From assembly GCA_032718475.1 (NCBI GenBank), contig JAUCBJ010005520.1:62001-126000 (forward strand): a stretch of 64,000 nucleotides of DNA. The letters run 5' to 3'. This document shows positions 1-10,721 of the stretch, piece by piece. Position 1 is the stretch's first letter. Every line of letters starts with the position of its first letter. The position numbers and the translations under genes were made by a program. The DNA is from Nemertoderma westbladi (Eukaryota > Xenacoelomorpha > Nemertodermatida > Nemertodermatidae). A model generated the notes under the pieces. The model searched no databases. It saw nothing but the letters and a program-made list of their open reading frames with translations, and was not told the origin of the DNA.

Positions 1-322
1 TCTTCAGACCTAACAACAGCCAGACAACAATCCAGCCTACAAATTATTTGTACAATTCGAGCAGGCTTACACGCCTTCTGCTCAATATTACCCTTACAGA
101 TAAATAAAACTGACAGAAACAGGTAAACCATACAAAGGAATAAGGGGTGATCAATCCCTAATCCACTAACAGCCTACAATATACAATATGTCACAATCGA
201 AATAATACTGGTACCGATAAGTACCGGTTCGGGTGGTTGGGCAGTTAGGCCTACAGGTTACCGTCCGACCGGTACATTCGAATTTATTGCCTACGTGCAA
301 TCAAGAAACAAAAATCTATTAT
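1..322. other. Unannotated AT-rich flank
   Basis: No gene, long open frame or recognisable repeat boundary is visible here. The stretch ends where the LTR-like repeat at 323 begins. Confidence 0.4.
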
Positions 323-1513
323 TGTTCGCGCTTTCAGACCTTTAGCAGTTTAACCTACCAATTTTAGGTGTCCTCTTGTTTATATATCGACTTTAGCCTA
401 TAACAAGTATTTAGTGCACATAAAGTTACATTAGCCAAAGCCAGTCTATGCGCGATCATTGACCCACTGTTAAGGGAGACTGGATTCGTGTGCTTTGAAG
501 TGATTGCGGTGCAGACCTACTGTATTATTCGATTGATCGTTACTATATAATCTCTGACAAATATATTTACTTTCGGGGAAATATTAACAGTTCCTTTAGG
601 ACGTGGCGCTTTAAGTATATAAACAGAGTTATGACTTATACTAAACACAACGAGATGGCCACTGAGTTTCGTAAATAGCGCATTCTTTAGGAGATGCTTT
701 ATTATCTTTCACACTACTGCACACGACTTCACACTACTTCACACTGATCTGCCGACCGTCACTGAATTTGATCATATATAAGGAAGATAGCAACTGACAC
801 ATGTAGGGATTATGAAATAGCATTTAATTCACACAAAAACCACTATAATGTAAGTCGCAGTTGCTACAGGTAACCGGTCCCTCTTACCTTCAGCAATCTA
901 GAAGATTGGGGGTTTTATGATTATTTATCGGTATTCTCCAAATATAACAACATATCCATCAATATACAACAATTAATAACAGACAGTAAACAGAAGTAAA
1001 ATAATGCGGTGAAAGTAGCACAGAGTGACACGCAGTGCAGTTTGATATGCAGTTTGCAGTGTTGCTCAGTCAGTTGGTGGTCAATGTATCCAGATAATAG
1101 ATTTACGTTCTTGTAATCAAAGCCATCTAATGTTTGGCCAAAGTCTGAAACTTCTACAGAAGCACAGAAGAATTCTAAGCCGGTGTTCTGAGGCTCAGAA
1201 AAGGTAAACAAAGACCGCAATGCATTGCGCGGTTTTACATAGGCCCTTGTCCAACATAAAATGAAAATCGCTCTGATTGGCTAAGCAGAACAAAGAGAGG
1301 TTCCACGTTTACAGTAAATCAGCTGACAGATTTCGTCATCTGAGTTCCAGTCTTTTAGAGTATTAGGCGCATTGCGGCAAAATATGACTTGTTATGTCCG
1401 CTAAAGCACCTACACGGTACATTGCAGAGAAAATGACTTGTTATGTCCGCTAAAGCACCTACACGGTATATTGTGGAGAAAAATGACTTGTTATGTCCGC
1501 AAAAGCTTTTACA
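323..1513. repeat. LTR-like repeat, copy 1 (about 1.19 kb)
   Basis: This stretch is homologous along its length to 22682-23648 plus 30990-31186. Shared landmarks include the start TGTTCGCGCTTTCAGACC, the middle part with CTTTAGCCTAT, and the end CCGCAAAAGCTTTTACA. The ends follow the TG...CA rule of retrotransposon LTRs. No open frame is convincing. The 3' part holds an imperfect ~60-bp tandem repeat around TTGTTATGTCCGC (1380-1510). Immediate flanks (ATTAT left, CCATG right) do not match, so this copy lacks a visible target-site duplication. It may be one end of a rearranged element. The orientation is undetermined. Copy 2 is the better evidence that this is an LTR. Confidence 0.6.
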
Positions 1514-3179
1514 CCATGTCCCGTAATACAGTGTCATTTTCTGATGACACGGACCCCCCCCCCCCCAGATTTTTCTACAAATCTTAATTATATTGCTTGA
1601 AATTTGAAACACAACTAGTTCCACTCACCGTCGATGACCCCATGAAGCCGGAATTTTCGATTTTGCCTTTAAATTTATTTTATAAGAGCTTTAAAAAAGT
1701 GTCTTTTGCGAAATCGCACCCTCCGTATCGTGGACATTCTTCAATTTAGTGGAAATTTTTTCATATCATTAGAAAGATCATTAAATAAATATAGATAGAT
1801 AATACTTTTACAGTTATAAGTCCTAACGGTTTTATAATAATTACTACATGCCGCCTTACCATAGTTTAGCTCACAGTTAAAGCAATAAATGAGCTTCAGA
1901 GTTATATATTAATAGTAATTCATCTAACAATTGGAGTTCAGATCAAACATCTCGCTTCTATAACACATTATAAATGGGTCTTTCGCACAGCCCGAGACGC
2001 GGTTAACCAGAGTAAGATTGTATTAATAGTATTCTATAGAAATTTTAAATATCCCGCAATAAAGAACGGTGTCGTCTCATTGTTTTCATCAGTGTCAAAG
2101 TTTGGCTAAATTTTCCGTTTCAAAGAGTGGACAGCAAAGTGAATGTTTTGTCAAACTGAATGGTCATGTGTATTAAATAAACCAATAACAAAATATAGAT
2201 GGAACTTTATGGAAACATCGTACGTTCATGTAAGTTGTATTAAATTAAATTACTGTGGAACGAATCACGATTAGTGAGCGAAGCTACTAGTGCACAATTA
2301 CAATTAGTATTAGGGCAAAATATCATGTCCGTCTGTCTGTAAGGGAGAATTCAATCGTTAATAACTTTTGAAGCCTTTATTGAATTTCAACCAAATTTTG
2401 TATGGACCTACTAGAAGAAAGTTCCAATATTTTGAAAATTTTCGTGGGGCCCTTCGCGCTGCACGAGTCGAGTACTCTGGTTAACAGCTTTTCAGGCATT
2501 CGCGCTGCACGAGTCGAATGAAATATGAATGAATGTGTTTTGTTTATAATATTTATATACAGAAACAACTATGATTCTTTAATTAAAACTGTTGTATTCC
2601 ATTCCCGTAATTTGGTAAATTCATGAAATTTAATTTATTCAATTTAGACGAAGTAGTAGAATATATGATTCGTATTTGGCATGATTGAGCTAGGTATCCA
2701 AGCCACAAGCATAAATATTATTATTGATCGATTCTATAAAAAATGCGTCAGTTTGGGTCCACCATATATCTATCTGCTTCATACTTCATACCTGTGATTC
2801 ATTCATACATCGATGAGAAACTATGTTATGCACAGCTGCCATTGCCAGCCCCCATTGCAAGATTGTTATTCTTGTTCTTCACGGTATGGATTAGGACAAT
2901 AATGGAATCAATATTGAACCAAGGCAAATTGATCCACTGGTTTATATAGCAAAACTAATGACAATCAATACCAACCAGTTTTATGGGGGTGGAGATTTTA
3001 GAATGGGACAGAAGGGGGAGGGGGGGTGTGGTAAACAAAATATGGCATATAAAGTTTTTGAAAATGTTAATTTAAAAACTAAGAGTTCCAAATGAGATAG
3101 ACAGCTGCAACCCATTAAGAAATATATATAACCTGAAATGTGAGTCCTGAAATTTGTGTATGTTTATTTCAGTAAAGGC
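1514..3179. other. AT-rich non-coding stretch
   Basis: No coding region is supported. It contains a C homopolymer (about 1553-1566), a short inverted pair around GGTTAACCAGAGTA (near 2004) and ACTCTGGTTAAC (near 2475), and a repeated CGCGCTGCACGAGTCGA word at about 2456 and 2501. A run GGGGGAGGGGGGG lies near 3014. The short open frames here have no recognisable protein features. Confidence 0.4.
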
Positions 3180-3700
3180 TACAGACCGGACCCATTGCTC
3201 AATTTACCGAACCCATTGACCGGACCCATTGCCATTTAAATGAGCAGGTTAGTAAAGGAGAAGATTGCAGAGGCGTGTTGGGGGAACCAAAACAATAAAC
3301 GAAAGTTAACACATGTTACATGATTATGGGTCCGGTCACAAAGTCAGATAGGGGGGGGGGGGGGGGGGGGGGGGGGGGAAACTGGACGCAATAAAAATTC
3401 ATCGCTTTCCAGGGGAAATTGGACGCAAATAACAGATGATTATTCTCCAAAATAAAACTGTAACCTGTTCTATTGTGTTTAGTTTATTGTTTTGGTTAAA
3501 ATAACGTGCCACTGCAACCTGTTCCTTTCCCTAAATTTAGAATTTAACATTGAGGCGGGATATTAATTCGCCAAGGCGGGTTTTGCGTCCAGTCCCCCCC
3601 CCCCCCCCCCCCCCCCACTTGTCTCCAAAAAGTTGAGGTAATAAGGGTCCGGTCAATGGTTCAGGGTCAGTGTCTCTTCCGTCTCTGCAATATTTAATAA
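3180..3700. repeat. Inverted-repeat region with long G and C homopolymers
   Basis: Words such as ACCGGACCCATTG (near 3184 and 3220) recur inverted as GGTCCGGTCAATGG (near 3649). Between them lie a G run of about 28 (around 3351-3378) and a C run of about 22 (around 3595-3616). Two related segments in opposite orientation, 3240-3305 and 3460-3580, both resemble the unit of the ~70-bp satellite at 57926-58620 (GTTTATTGTTTTGGTT ... AACCTGCTCC). It looks like a fold-back or rearranged repeat. No coding frame is credible, and the open frame through the C run is a homopolymer artefact. Confidence 0.45.
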
Positions 3701-3710
3701 AAAGTTTATA

Positions 3711-4950
3711 TTGGATATTGTTAATTTTCTGCAATCTACTGTAGAATATTTTCTAATAAAAGGACTGGTTCATATAAAAAAAAACGCACGGAAATTATTA
3801 AAGATATATATAACTGAGCTTCTGTATCATAAAAATACAATGCTTCCTGTTTGGTCCGGTCCTCAAGAGGGCTCTACGGTTCACACTCCGATCAGCCCTA
3901 TACTTCAAGACGCTCGTAGATGAAATTATTCTAGAATTCGATTGAGAACTCATAGAAGACGAACTGAACCAACTTAAATTGTCAGTGAACGGCATCTGTA
4001 ACGAGCTATACAAATCAAACTCTATACAATTCACCATGGAACATTCCTATTCTAGCCTTAACTACTTTCACCTTACAATATACCGCTACAATGCCGAACG
4101 CACGCAGCTCTGCAGAAAGCCCACCTCCAACACGTTACCGATACTTTTTTCCAGTTTCCTCCATAAAACCACCAGTTTTAGCTGTTGTTAAATCCACCGC
4201 AGGTTATCTAACTCTATTATTATTTATTCTTCGTCGCCTGACATAGTTATCTAGTTATTCAGGAAACGACATCCCGACTTCAGTGTGTTCATAACGTATA
4301 AAATAACAGGAAAATCACTAGAAAAAAACTGGTAAAATTGATTGGTCGGTAACGGTGATGGTTGATATAACTAACTAGTAACATTTAAGTATATTAATAT
4401 ACGAAAAGGCGTTATAAGAGCTCCAGATTTTTTCTAAGTTATTTCCCGTTGTTTTATAATTATCGAAAACTGTTTACGTTGAGGGGAGGGGAGGGATACC
4501 ACTTAAACTTCCTCCAGTAAGATAAGCACTTACCGACCGACCGCACGTTCATCAACTCCCACAATGCAACCTAATCTAATTCCCCATAACCCCATACTTT
4601 ACCGCACCAATGTTTAACACCATCGCCCGTCACCAACGCCATTTAAAAGTATAGGACTAACCGTTAAACCTGTCCCTCGCAATCTCCCCAACCTCGGCCA
4701 AGAGATCCACATACCTGTTGGTAACCACCCATCATGCCGAACACCCCGCTACCTTGCTACCCGTTGCCTTACCATCCGTAATAACAGAAGAACCCCATGG
4801 GGTGAAGCAATACACGGTCATTTTAATTATAAATCTTACAACCATACCTATATAATTTCCTGTAATAACACCATCTCGAGTACTACATTGGAAAAACAGA
4901 ACAGTTTCTACACGAGAGACTCAACAAACACAGCCATGTACTAAGGGGGC
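3711..4950 (+). pseudogene. Penelope-like element fragment (RT and GIY-YIG remnants)
   Basis: Degenerate + strand frames resemble the end of a Penelope-type reverse transcriptase: a GSTVHTPISP block near 3870 (compare the family's GSPISP motif), then IQFTMEHS followed by LNYFHLTIYR and CRKPTS at 4021-4125 (compare family FTxE, LNFLDLTI, YRKPT). Further on, 4846-4946 carries frameshifted remains of a GIY-YIG nuclease: a YIISCNNT block, then in another frame YYIGK and FLHERL-like words. RT followed by GIY-YIG is the Penelope order. Several stops and frame changes show it is dead. The match rests on family motifs recalled by eye, so a different GIY-YIG retroelement is possible. Confidence 0.5.
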
Positions 4951-5031
4951 GCAAAAATTTAATGAAATAAATAATGTTTGAGTTTTTGCACTCAAACTTG
5001 AAATTTTATTGAATTCATTCAATTTAATTAA

Positions 5032-5053
5032 GGGGGGGGGGGGGGGGGGGGGG
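5032..5053 (+). repeat. G homopolymer (about 20 G)
   Basis: An uninterrupted G run, one of several unusually long G/C homopolymers in this window. It lies between an AT-rich segment and the tRNA-like sequence at 5062-5145. Confidence 0.8.
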
Positions 5054-5061
5054 TGGTTATC

Positions 5062-5145
5062 TTGCAATCACCGGATGGGAGATTGAACTCGGTACCTAGA
5101 GATTCCAAGTTGGACGCTCCACGCTCTACCAACTTCGCCATCTAA
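5062..5145 (-). repeat. tRNA-like relic (probable SINE head)
   Basis: On the minus strand the sequence has an A-box-like TTGGTAGAGCG and a B-box-like GAGTTCAATCTC at tRNA spacing. The T-stem and acceptor stem do not pair well, so this is not a credible functional tRNA. It abuts the tail of the SINE at 5149-5440. It may be a second SINE head or an old tRNA pseudogene. Confidence 0.4.
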
Positions 5146-5148
5146 AAA

Positions 5149-5440
5149 GTAAAGTAAAGTAAAGTAAAGTAAATTTTCTTCGGCCACTAGGCCTTGGTTT
5201 ACGCACAAAGTCTGACGACTTATTTCCAGTGCGGTCCCCCCTGAACTTTACTCCCCAGAGGAAACTACAGTACTCATTTAGCTACAACTTAAGGATGCAA
5301 GGCAGAGATGCGCCCTGGCTGGTCCCTTTAAAGCATTCATACCGAAACGAAAACTGCCCTGGTCCATGTGAGGATCGAACCCACGACCTACAGGAGATGT
5401 GAATTCAATACAACCACTACACCAAGGTGGAACCTTGCTG
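5149..5440 (-). mobile_element. tRNA-derived SINE with (TTTAC)n tail
   Basis: Read on the minus strand, the head (5440 to about 5360) contains a tRNA-like A box (TTGGTGTAGTGGTT) and a B box (GGTTCGATCC) whose flanks form a T-arm-like stem (GTGGG/CTCAC around a 7-nt loop). A ~200-nt unrelated body follows and ends in GGCCTAGTGGCCG. A short-unit tail of about five TTTAC repeats (5149-5175) closes it. Head, body and simple tail is the usual SINE layout. SINEs are transcribed by RNA polymerase III from the internal boxes and moved by a partner LINE. The partner is not identifiable here. Confidence 0.65.
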
Positions 5441-6215
5441 CCATCGCGCAGTATGAAGTCTTAAAACCCAAACCCAACTGGAAATTAAGAACAACAGCAA
5501 CGGAGTGAATACTAGAGGTCTCGCTACGTGGGCCTAAAAACATTCACCCGAGGCCTTGTCTAAATAAAGCTGGTAAAGAATCCGCAATGTACGAGATCCA
5601 TAGCATTCTCAATCCTCCGGCCATCACAATAAACTTCTAACTTTGGAGAAGCTGCAATTCGCTGGTGGGATCCAATAAGAATAGAGAAAGTTTTGTCAAG
5701 AAAGTTATTGGAGTTATTTTGGATGCACCAGTAGAGAACACGGCAACGCAACGCTTACTTCACTCACTTATAAAATACTTTTGATTTGCTAATCTCCAAC
5801 CAAAATATTTATTTGTCAAAACATCTCTTCAGGTTTTGGTTCTCCTCCCACCAACCTTAATTGGCAAAGGTGTCAAATTATGTGTGAGTTTTAACCTTAG
5901 AAGGAATGTAATTCTCAAATTATATAGATTATGTTAGAAAGTTTAATTTGCATTCTGCTATGCTCATTGTATGATTTTATATAGAGTAATAATTAATTTT
6001 ATAGTTATAACATATTTATGTGTAGAAAAACTGGTTTTATATTATAGTTTTAGGGTCATATTGTATGCTACATTTTGCTTTATGATATCGAATGGGAATA
6101 TCATTTAGGCTTGTTAGGCCAATGAATGTTTGTTCACTCACTACCTTGAGTGATCTTCCACAGTAAACCCTTCCTCCCTATTTCCTAAAGGAATGCCTAT
6201 TCGGGTAAATCCTTT
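5441..6215. other. Non-coding stretch without recognised features
   Basis: AT-rich, with no open frame of note and no repeat boundary that I can define. Confidence 0.35.
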
Positions 6216-6219
6216 CGAC

Positions 6220-6394
6220 CTACGCGTAGCTAAGCGTAGCTACGCGTAGTTTGTAACTTCAATTCCTGTTATTTACCGGTAGGGCCAGACTTATTGCCTT
6301 TTTAACAACTACGCGTAGGTGTTTTAAAACTACGCGTAGTTATTTTGGAACTACGCGTACGTATTTTGAAACTACGCGTAGGTGCTACGCGTAG
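6220..6394. repeat. Cluster of palindromic TACGCGTA sites, partly a 21-bp tandem repeat
   Basis: The 8-bp palindrome TACGCGTA occurs exactly seven times (starting near 6221, 6241, 6310, 6331, 6352, 6373 and 6386), with a degenerate TAAGCGTA at 6231. Four of them are spaced 21 bp apart inside an AACTACGCGTA-plus-T-rich unit. The flanks are AT-rich and CpG-poor, so seven CGCG cores in 175 bp stand out. It may be a minisatellite or a protein-binding array. Nothing in the surroundings tells which. Confidence 0.7.
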
Positions 6395-6870
6395 CAGTCC
6401 TGATAACAATGGTTTTTTCATTTCAGGTCCGGTAGGGTTGAGTTGTTTGGCAAGTATCGGTATATGTCAGGTATCTGATTATCAGACAAATGGAATAACA
6501 GAATCGGAAGCTCATATCTCTACATACAGCACTGGTAATAAATAATATTCGGCTCTTTCTCCTAACGTCTCCAACTTACTAAAGTATGGGGTTACGCTAA
6601 CTGACAATCACAAAATATCTGTATTTAATACAGCAGCGTTAGCTAACGATCTAATTAATTTGTTTTCCAGAATTTGTAACCATAATTTTAGTTACATTAA
6701 TACTGTAGTTTACATAAAATTAGCCTTGTCTTCTGTATTAATTGGGTCTAATTCATGATTCAAACAAGTTAGCATAAATTAGAAACAGTGAGTGAGTCAG
6801 TACCTAACAGCATCCAGCATTTAGCGCCAGTCAGTACCTAACAGCATTAGCATAATAAAAACAGACTACC
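6395..6870. other. Non-coding stretch
   Basis: A duplicated CAGTACCTAACAGCAT word lies near 6797 and 6832. No coding signal is seen. The open frame starting at 6345 only runs out of the TACGCGTA repeats. Confidence 0.35.
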
Positions 6871-7185
6871 TAAAGGCCCGTTCACATCCAATGGAACGGA
6901 ACACCGTGCAGTGTACCGCAGGGCCAGCTGTACACTGCTGACTGTGAACGACCTAACAGGTAGTTGTGCGCTAAACCGCGCGGTTTACCGCAGCCCATTT
7001 ATACAATGTTAAAACAATTAATGTTATATTTTCCTGTTGAATTCACAGTCGACAGATAGACAATCAGTTACCGCAACGGTACCGTTGGGTGTGAACGGGC
7101 TCCGGGTAGTGTACCACTGGCTTACCGCTTCAATACCGCCAGACTACTTTACCGCTCACGCACTGTTGGATGTGAACGGGGCTTA
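6871..7185. mobile_element. Short TIR element (MITE)
   Basis: Terminal inverted repeats of about 20 bp: GGCCCGTTCACATCCAA at 6875-6891 pairs with TTGGATGTGAACGGGGC at 7166-7182. An extra internal copy, TTGGGTGTGAACGGGC, lies near 7085. The interior (about 270 bp) is GC-richer than its flanks and codes for nothing. Size, TIRs and lack of coding fit a MITE moved in trans by a DNA transposase. The target duplication cannot be fixed, so the superfamily stays open. Confidence 0.65.
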
Positions 7186-7189
7186 AGGA

Positions 7190-8254
7190 TTAAGGGGGGG
7201 GGGGGGGGGGTGTTGCGCATTTTCTGACCAAAAAGTCGAATTTTTGAAACATATCCTATCTGATGCAGAATTTCATGCTGAATCCAAATATGGAAACCGT
7301 TTTCCCATATCTTGCTTAGTTTTCGAGATATCTGGGATAGAAGATACTGGCTCCAATATATTTATTATATTATTATATTTATTATATATCATTTCTGCAA
7401 ATTTCTGTGCACAGTGGTGCTAATTGGATGTCTCCACGAGAAAGAGCACAAAATCTTAATTGAGAAGGTATTTTTTTATGATTATTAGACCTACTGATCA
7501 GTTTATAAGACAACTTCAAGTCTCCGGAATGAAGACGGGACTCGAATAAGCGACTCTGCGGTCTTTGCGGGATTACACGGAATAGACTTATCGGTCATCG
7601 GAGATCTTCAAAATGTATAATCTCCAGTTCTAGTGGTCGTACGAAGTTCGTTTTAGTTCGTACGAAGTTCGAAAGCTCTTTTCTTAGAGAACAAAGTTAC
7701 CATTTGATTTAAGACAAAATGGTTGGAAAGCAACATAACATGAATTAGGGTAAAATTTTTGGTAACTTTTGTCTCTGAGAAAAGAGCTTTCGAATGAGCC
7801 CTAAACGAACTCCGTACGACCCTTATACATTTTGAAGATCTCCGATGACCGATAAGTCTATTCTGTGTAATCCCGCAAAGACCGCAGAATCGCATATTCG
7901 AGTCCCATCTTCATTCCGGAGACTTGAAGTTGTCTTATAAACGGATCAGTAAGTCCAATAATCATAAAACAATACCTTCTCAATTAAAATTTTGTGCTCT
8001 TTCTCGTGGAGACACCCAATTAGCACCACTGAGCACAGAAACTTGCAGAAATTGAATGCAAACCCCAAACTTCATCTCCTTTACCGATATCGCGATATAT
8101 CGGAGCCAGTATCTTCTATCCCAGATATCTCGAAAACTAAGCAAGATATGGGAAAAGGGTTTCCATATTTGGATCCAGCATGAAATTCTGCATCAGATAG
8201 GATATGTTTCAAAAATTCGACTTTTTGGTCAGAAAATGCGCTACCCCCCCTTAA
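7190..8254. mobile_element. Fold-back element with TTAA ends (1.06 kb, near full-length inverted repeat)
   Basis: The left half (7190 to about 7690) recurs inverted in the right half (about 7780-8254). Matching landmarks are GCGCATTTTCTGACC (7216) with GGTCAGAAAATGCGC (8227), ATCTGATGCAGAATTTCATG with its complement near 8180, and GAAGATCTCCGATGACCG with its complement near 7600. Both ends read TTAA next to a G/C run. TTAA target sites are the hallmark of piggyBac-type DNA transposons, so this may be a non-autonomous piggyBac-like relative. It has no transposase. The open frames inside both arms are mirror images and not genes. RNA across it would form a very long hairpin. Confidence 0.75.
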
Positions 8255-8560
8255 ATGGATCCGAAACAGCTGAAGGAGGCACAGAACCCTAATTGCTTCC
8301 CCTTCGCTTCATTGGGATAACTGGTAACCCCGATTCCACTTCCACAGGGCCCCCCCTCACCTAACTTCCGCGCTTGCCATGAGTGCAAGTTACATTCTAG
8401 ATCCCCATTGCTGCTCTGTTTTTCTCCTGCCCGGTCGTGCGCCTCGTGCCTCCCTTAGCCTAGCATTCTAGCAGACATGATTAGGCAGTTAGAAGTTGTA
8501 TGCAATTAAGCATTCAATCGAGAAGAAAACAATTATCAAATAAAAAATACGACATAATTA
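8255..8560. other. Short non-coding interval
   Basis: No gene is seen. Its right part may be the 3' untranslated tail of the minus-strand RTE-type LINE that follows, but no poly(A)-like or simple-repeat end marks the boundary. Confidence 0.3.
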
Positions 8561-8577
8561 ACCAATCAGTGTAATTA

Positions 8578-9159
8578 TTATAGCAAGATTCTGACATTTG
8601 TAGGTTCAGAAAGCAAGAAGAATATACTAAGTTCCGGTACAATTAATAGAAAATTAAAGATGGTGGACAAAACACAACGATGTAAATCTACTACTACTAG
8701 GATCGGCATGGTGCATTGAAGCTGCATTTTCAAGAATGCTGTGCATGCTTGTCGACAAAATTGCGCCGCCACAAAGCAGAGGCGGCTTTGTTCTAGTGTC
8801 AAGCTTGGAGGAACCAATGAGACACCTCCAATGTTATATAGTTTCTGATTGGAGATGTGTGCATTGTACTTGACACAGTGAACCCGGCGTAGCATTCTTG
8901 TGAATGTGCCATCCAGAGATTTGGTGTCCTCAGCAGTTAGAGCCCAGCATGGACTCCCATAGTGGAGTACTGGAACTACTGCTGCTCTAAATAATCGGAC
9001 CTTAAGTTTCCCATTAATCCTACGTGACTTCCAAATCCTGGAAAGCCTATTCAAGGCTGCCTGCCCATGCCTTTTCCTTACATATTCAAAGGGCCTCAAC
9101 TGATTTCCGGATCCATGATCCCAGGTAACATAAGTCATCCACATGCTCAAGCATACCAT
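8578..9159 (-). pseudogene. RTE-type pol, C-terminal region
   Basis: A 193-residue open segment. Residues about 30-110 match the post-RT region of RTE-type polymerases (RLSRIWKSRRINGKLKVRLF, YGSPCWALTAED, LDGTFTRMLRRV). The last ~70 residues look unrelated and probably read into 3' non-coding sequence. The catalytic palm lies upstream in another frame, so this cannot be a separate protein. Diverged copies of the same region occur at 50060-50365. Confidence 0.7.
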
Positions 9160-9434
9160 CCTTTGAGCTTATGCTCATCTGATCAGAGAATTGCTGAGGA
9201 CTTTCAAAGTTAACTGTCAAAATTTTGGTCTTTTTGAAGTTATTAAAAAGACAAACACTGGAAGCAGCCTGTTCTAATGAGCAGAGGAGCCGTTGGGCTT
9301 CCTCTAGTGATTCTGAGAGTACTCCTCTAAGTCATCAGCAAAGTCTAGATCAGTTAGGTGCTTGGCAGGATTTCCTCTATTTCTGGAGCCAGTAGGTGGA
9401 GTTACCATCAATCACCCCATCATCATTATGATGA

Positions 9435-9869
9435 TCAAGGACATGCGTAGAACATAGTCAACCACAATTCTGAACAAGAATGGCTCAAGTATCTCTTGTC
9501 ACCCTGGAGGACTCCCCATAATACTTCAAATGGTTCTGTGTCACCATCAACAGTAGACACACATGTTGCCGAACCATCGTATACTGATCTGATTGTTGCA
9601 ATAATTTCATCAGGAATCCCATATAATGAAAGTATGGTGAACATACGTGTGAGAGAGACTGAATCAAAGGCATTGAAGAAGTCAACAAAGATAACAGCTA
9701 GATGCCTGTCTTTCTTTTTTGATAACTCTTCAATTATCCTTCTAAGTGCCAAAATGGTCCCTTGACCTTTACGGAACCCATTCTGATGTCCACGGAGCAG
9801 TCTCTCAATGGGATCCCTGATGCGGTTTAATAGAATTCTATTGTATAGCTTTGCAGCAATCGAGATCAA
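9435..9869 (-). pseudogene. RTE-type reverse transcriptase core fragment
   Basis: A 144-residue segment. LYNRILLNRI, then HQNGFRKGQGT (fingers), VIFVDFFNAFDSV (motif A, first catalytic Asp) and GVLQGD (motif B) are all visible. The downstream YxDD box is not in this frame and appears lost to frameshift or deletion in 9160-9430. Upstream sequence (9870-10265) matches the linker seen in the second copy at 62080-62340 but is interrupted by stops. Confidence 0.75.
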
Positions 9870-10265
9870 TGAGATTCCCCAAAAAGAACCTCAGAGTGTT
9901 AGGTTGCCCTTCTTGGGAACTGGCACCAACCTCTTGTTGTTCTGTACATGTCTACTATGATGTGATAGATGAGCTTTAAACACACTGAAAGGAGATATTG
10001 CCAATGGGAATATCTGGGAGTACAGACTCAGACACTTACTTCTATAAAGTAATCAGGCAAATACACTGTCATTATTGAGGAGCTTTTCAAAGTGGGCCTT
10101 CCAACCATTGAGGCGATTGGCTGTTGATTCTGCTTTAACCTTGGTGGTTGGTTGGCTTTCCACCCAGTAAGCAAGTTAATCGATTTCCATGCCTGGGATC
10201 ATCATCATTGATGGCATCAACCTGTTGGTTTATTAGTTCCTGCAGATTAACAGAGTACTGCCTAT

Positions 10266-10685
10266 TCAGGGACCTAGATGCAGCCTTAACTGCATTCTTA
10301 GCCACTGTAGTCTGATTGAGTCAGGACTCTTTCTGCGCCTTATAGAGGTCATTTCGGCACTTCTGAATTTTGTGGTCAGTCCAGGGGCCCTTTTCCTGTT
10401 TTGAGGGTATACAGGAACTGTTTCTGCAGCTGCTAACTTAATTGCTTCTGTGAAGGCAGTATAGCCCTCGTAGTGATCTGCCGCCTCTGAGGCAAGAACC
10501 TCATACCTGTTGCTCATCTGTAGTGTGAAGCTGGATCTCACACTTGGTTGTTGCAACAGAGAGGAACAGTCATGCCGCGGCAAGGCAGATTTCGCACGCA
10601 GACTAAGTCTTACCGTGGCCACAATGAGGCGGTGATCACTGGAGAAGGGTCGAAGTGTAAAAGCATCACATTGTATAGAGCTCAT
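10266..10685 (-). pseudogene. RTE-type endonuclease end and linker
   Basis: The frame contains FSSDHRLIVATVRL near its start. SDH is the conserved motif ending an APE-type endonuclease domain (catalytic His). A basic linker follows that also occurs, rearranged into other frames, at 61640-61860 in the right-hand copy. The upstream part of the domain is on the far side of element A (18346-18943). Confidence 0.75.
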
Positions 10686-10716
10686 GTATTTCCTACGAAA
10701 CAGAATATGGTCTATC

Positions 10717-10721
10717 TTGGA
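10717..10721. repeat. Target-site duplication of element A (left)
   Basis: TTGGA directly precedes the left LTR. The same five bases directly follow the right LTR (18322-18326). A 5-bp duplication is normal for BEL/Pao integration. Confidence 0.9.

Larger units (their letters stand above)
8560..10716 (-). mobile_element. RTE-type LINE, 3' half (RT region), split by element A
   Basis: Minus-strand coding remains run toward lower coordinates. They cover the end of the APE endonuclease and linker (10266-10685), the reverse-transcriptase palm (9435-9869, with QNGFRKG, FVDFFNAFDSV and GVLQGD) and the C-terminal region (8578-9159, with YGSPCWAL and LDGTFTRMLRR). These motifs and their order are typical of RTE-clade pol proteins. 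Frameshifts separate the pieces, so it is inactive. The reading continues at 18327-19640, where the 5' half lies: BEL-like element A inserted inside the endonuclease region and duplicated TTGGA. Confidence 0.8.

Noticed and set aside
323-1513. Complete solo LTR with target duplication at copy 1
   Set aside because: Flanks ATTAT and CCATG differ. Only copy 2 has matching flanks.
2743-2949. Short + strand frame of 68 codons
   Set aside because: No domain, no splice context and no homology to the other elements in the window; within chance expectation for this length.
5062-5145. Functional tRNA gene
   Set aside because: A- and B-box-like words exist, but the T-stem and acceptor stem do not pair.
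7653-8292. Short frames inside the TTAA fold-back element
   Set aside because: Mirror-image readings of the inverted repeat, with no transposase motif.
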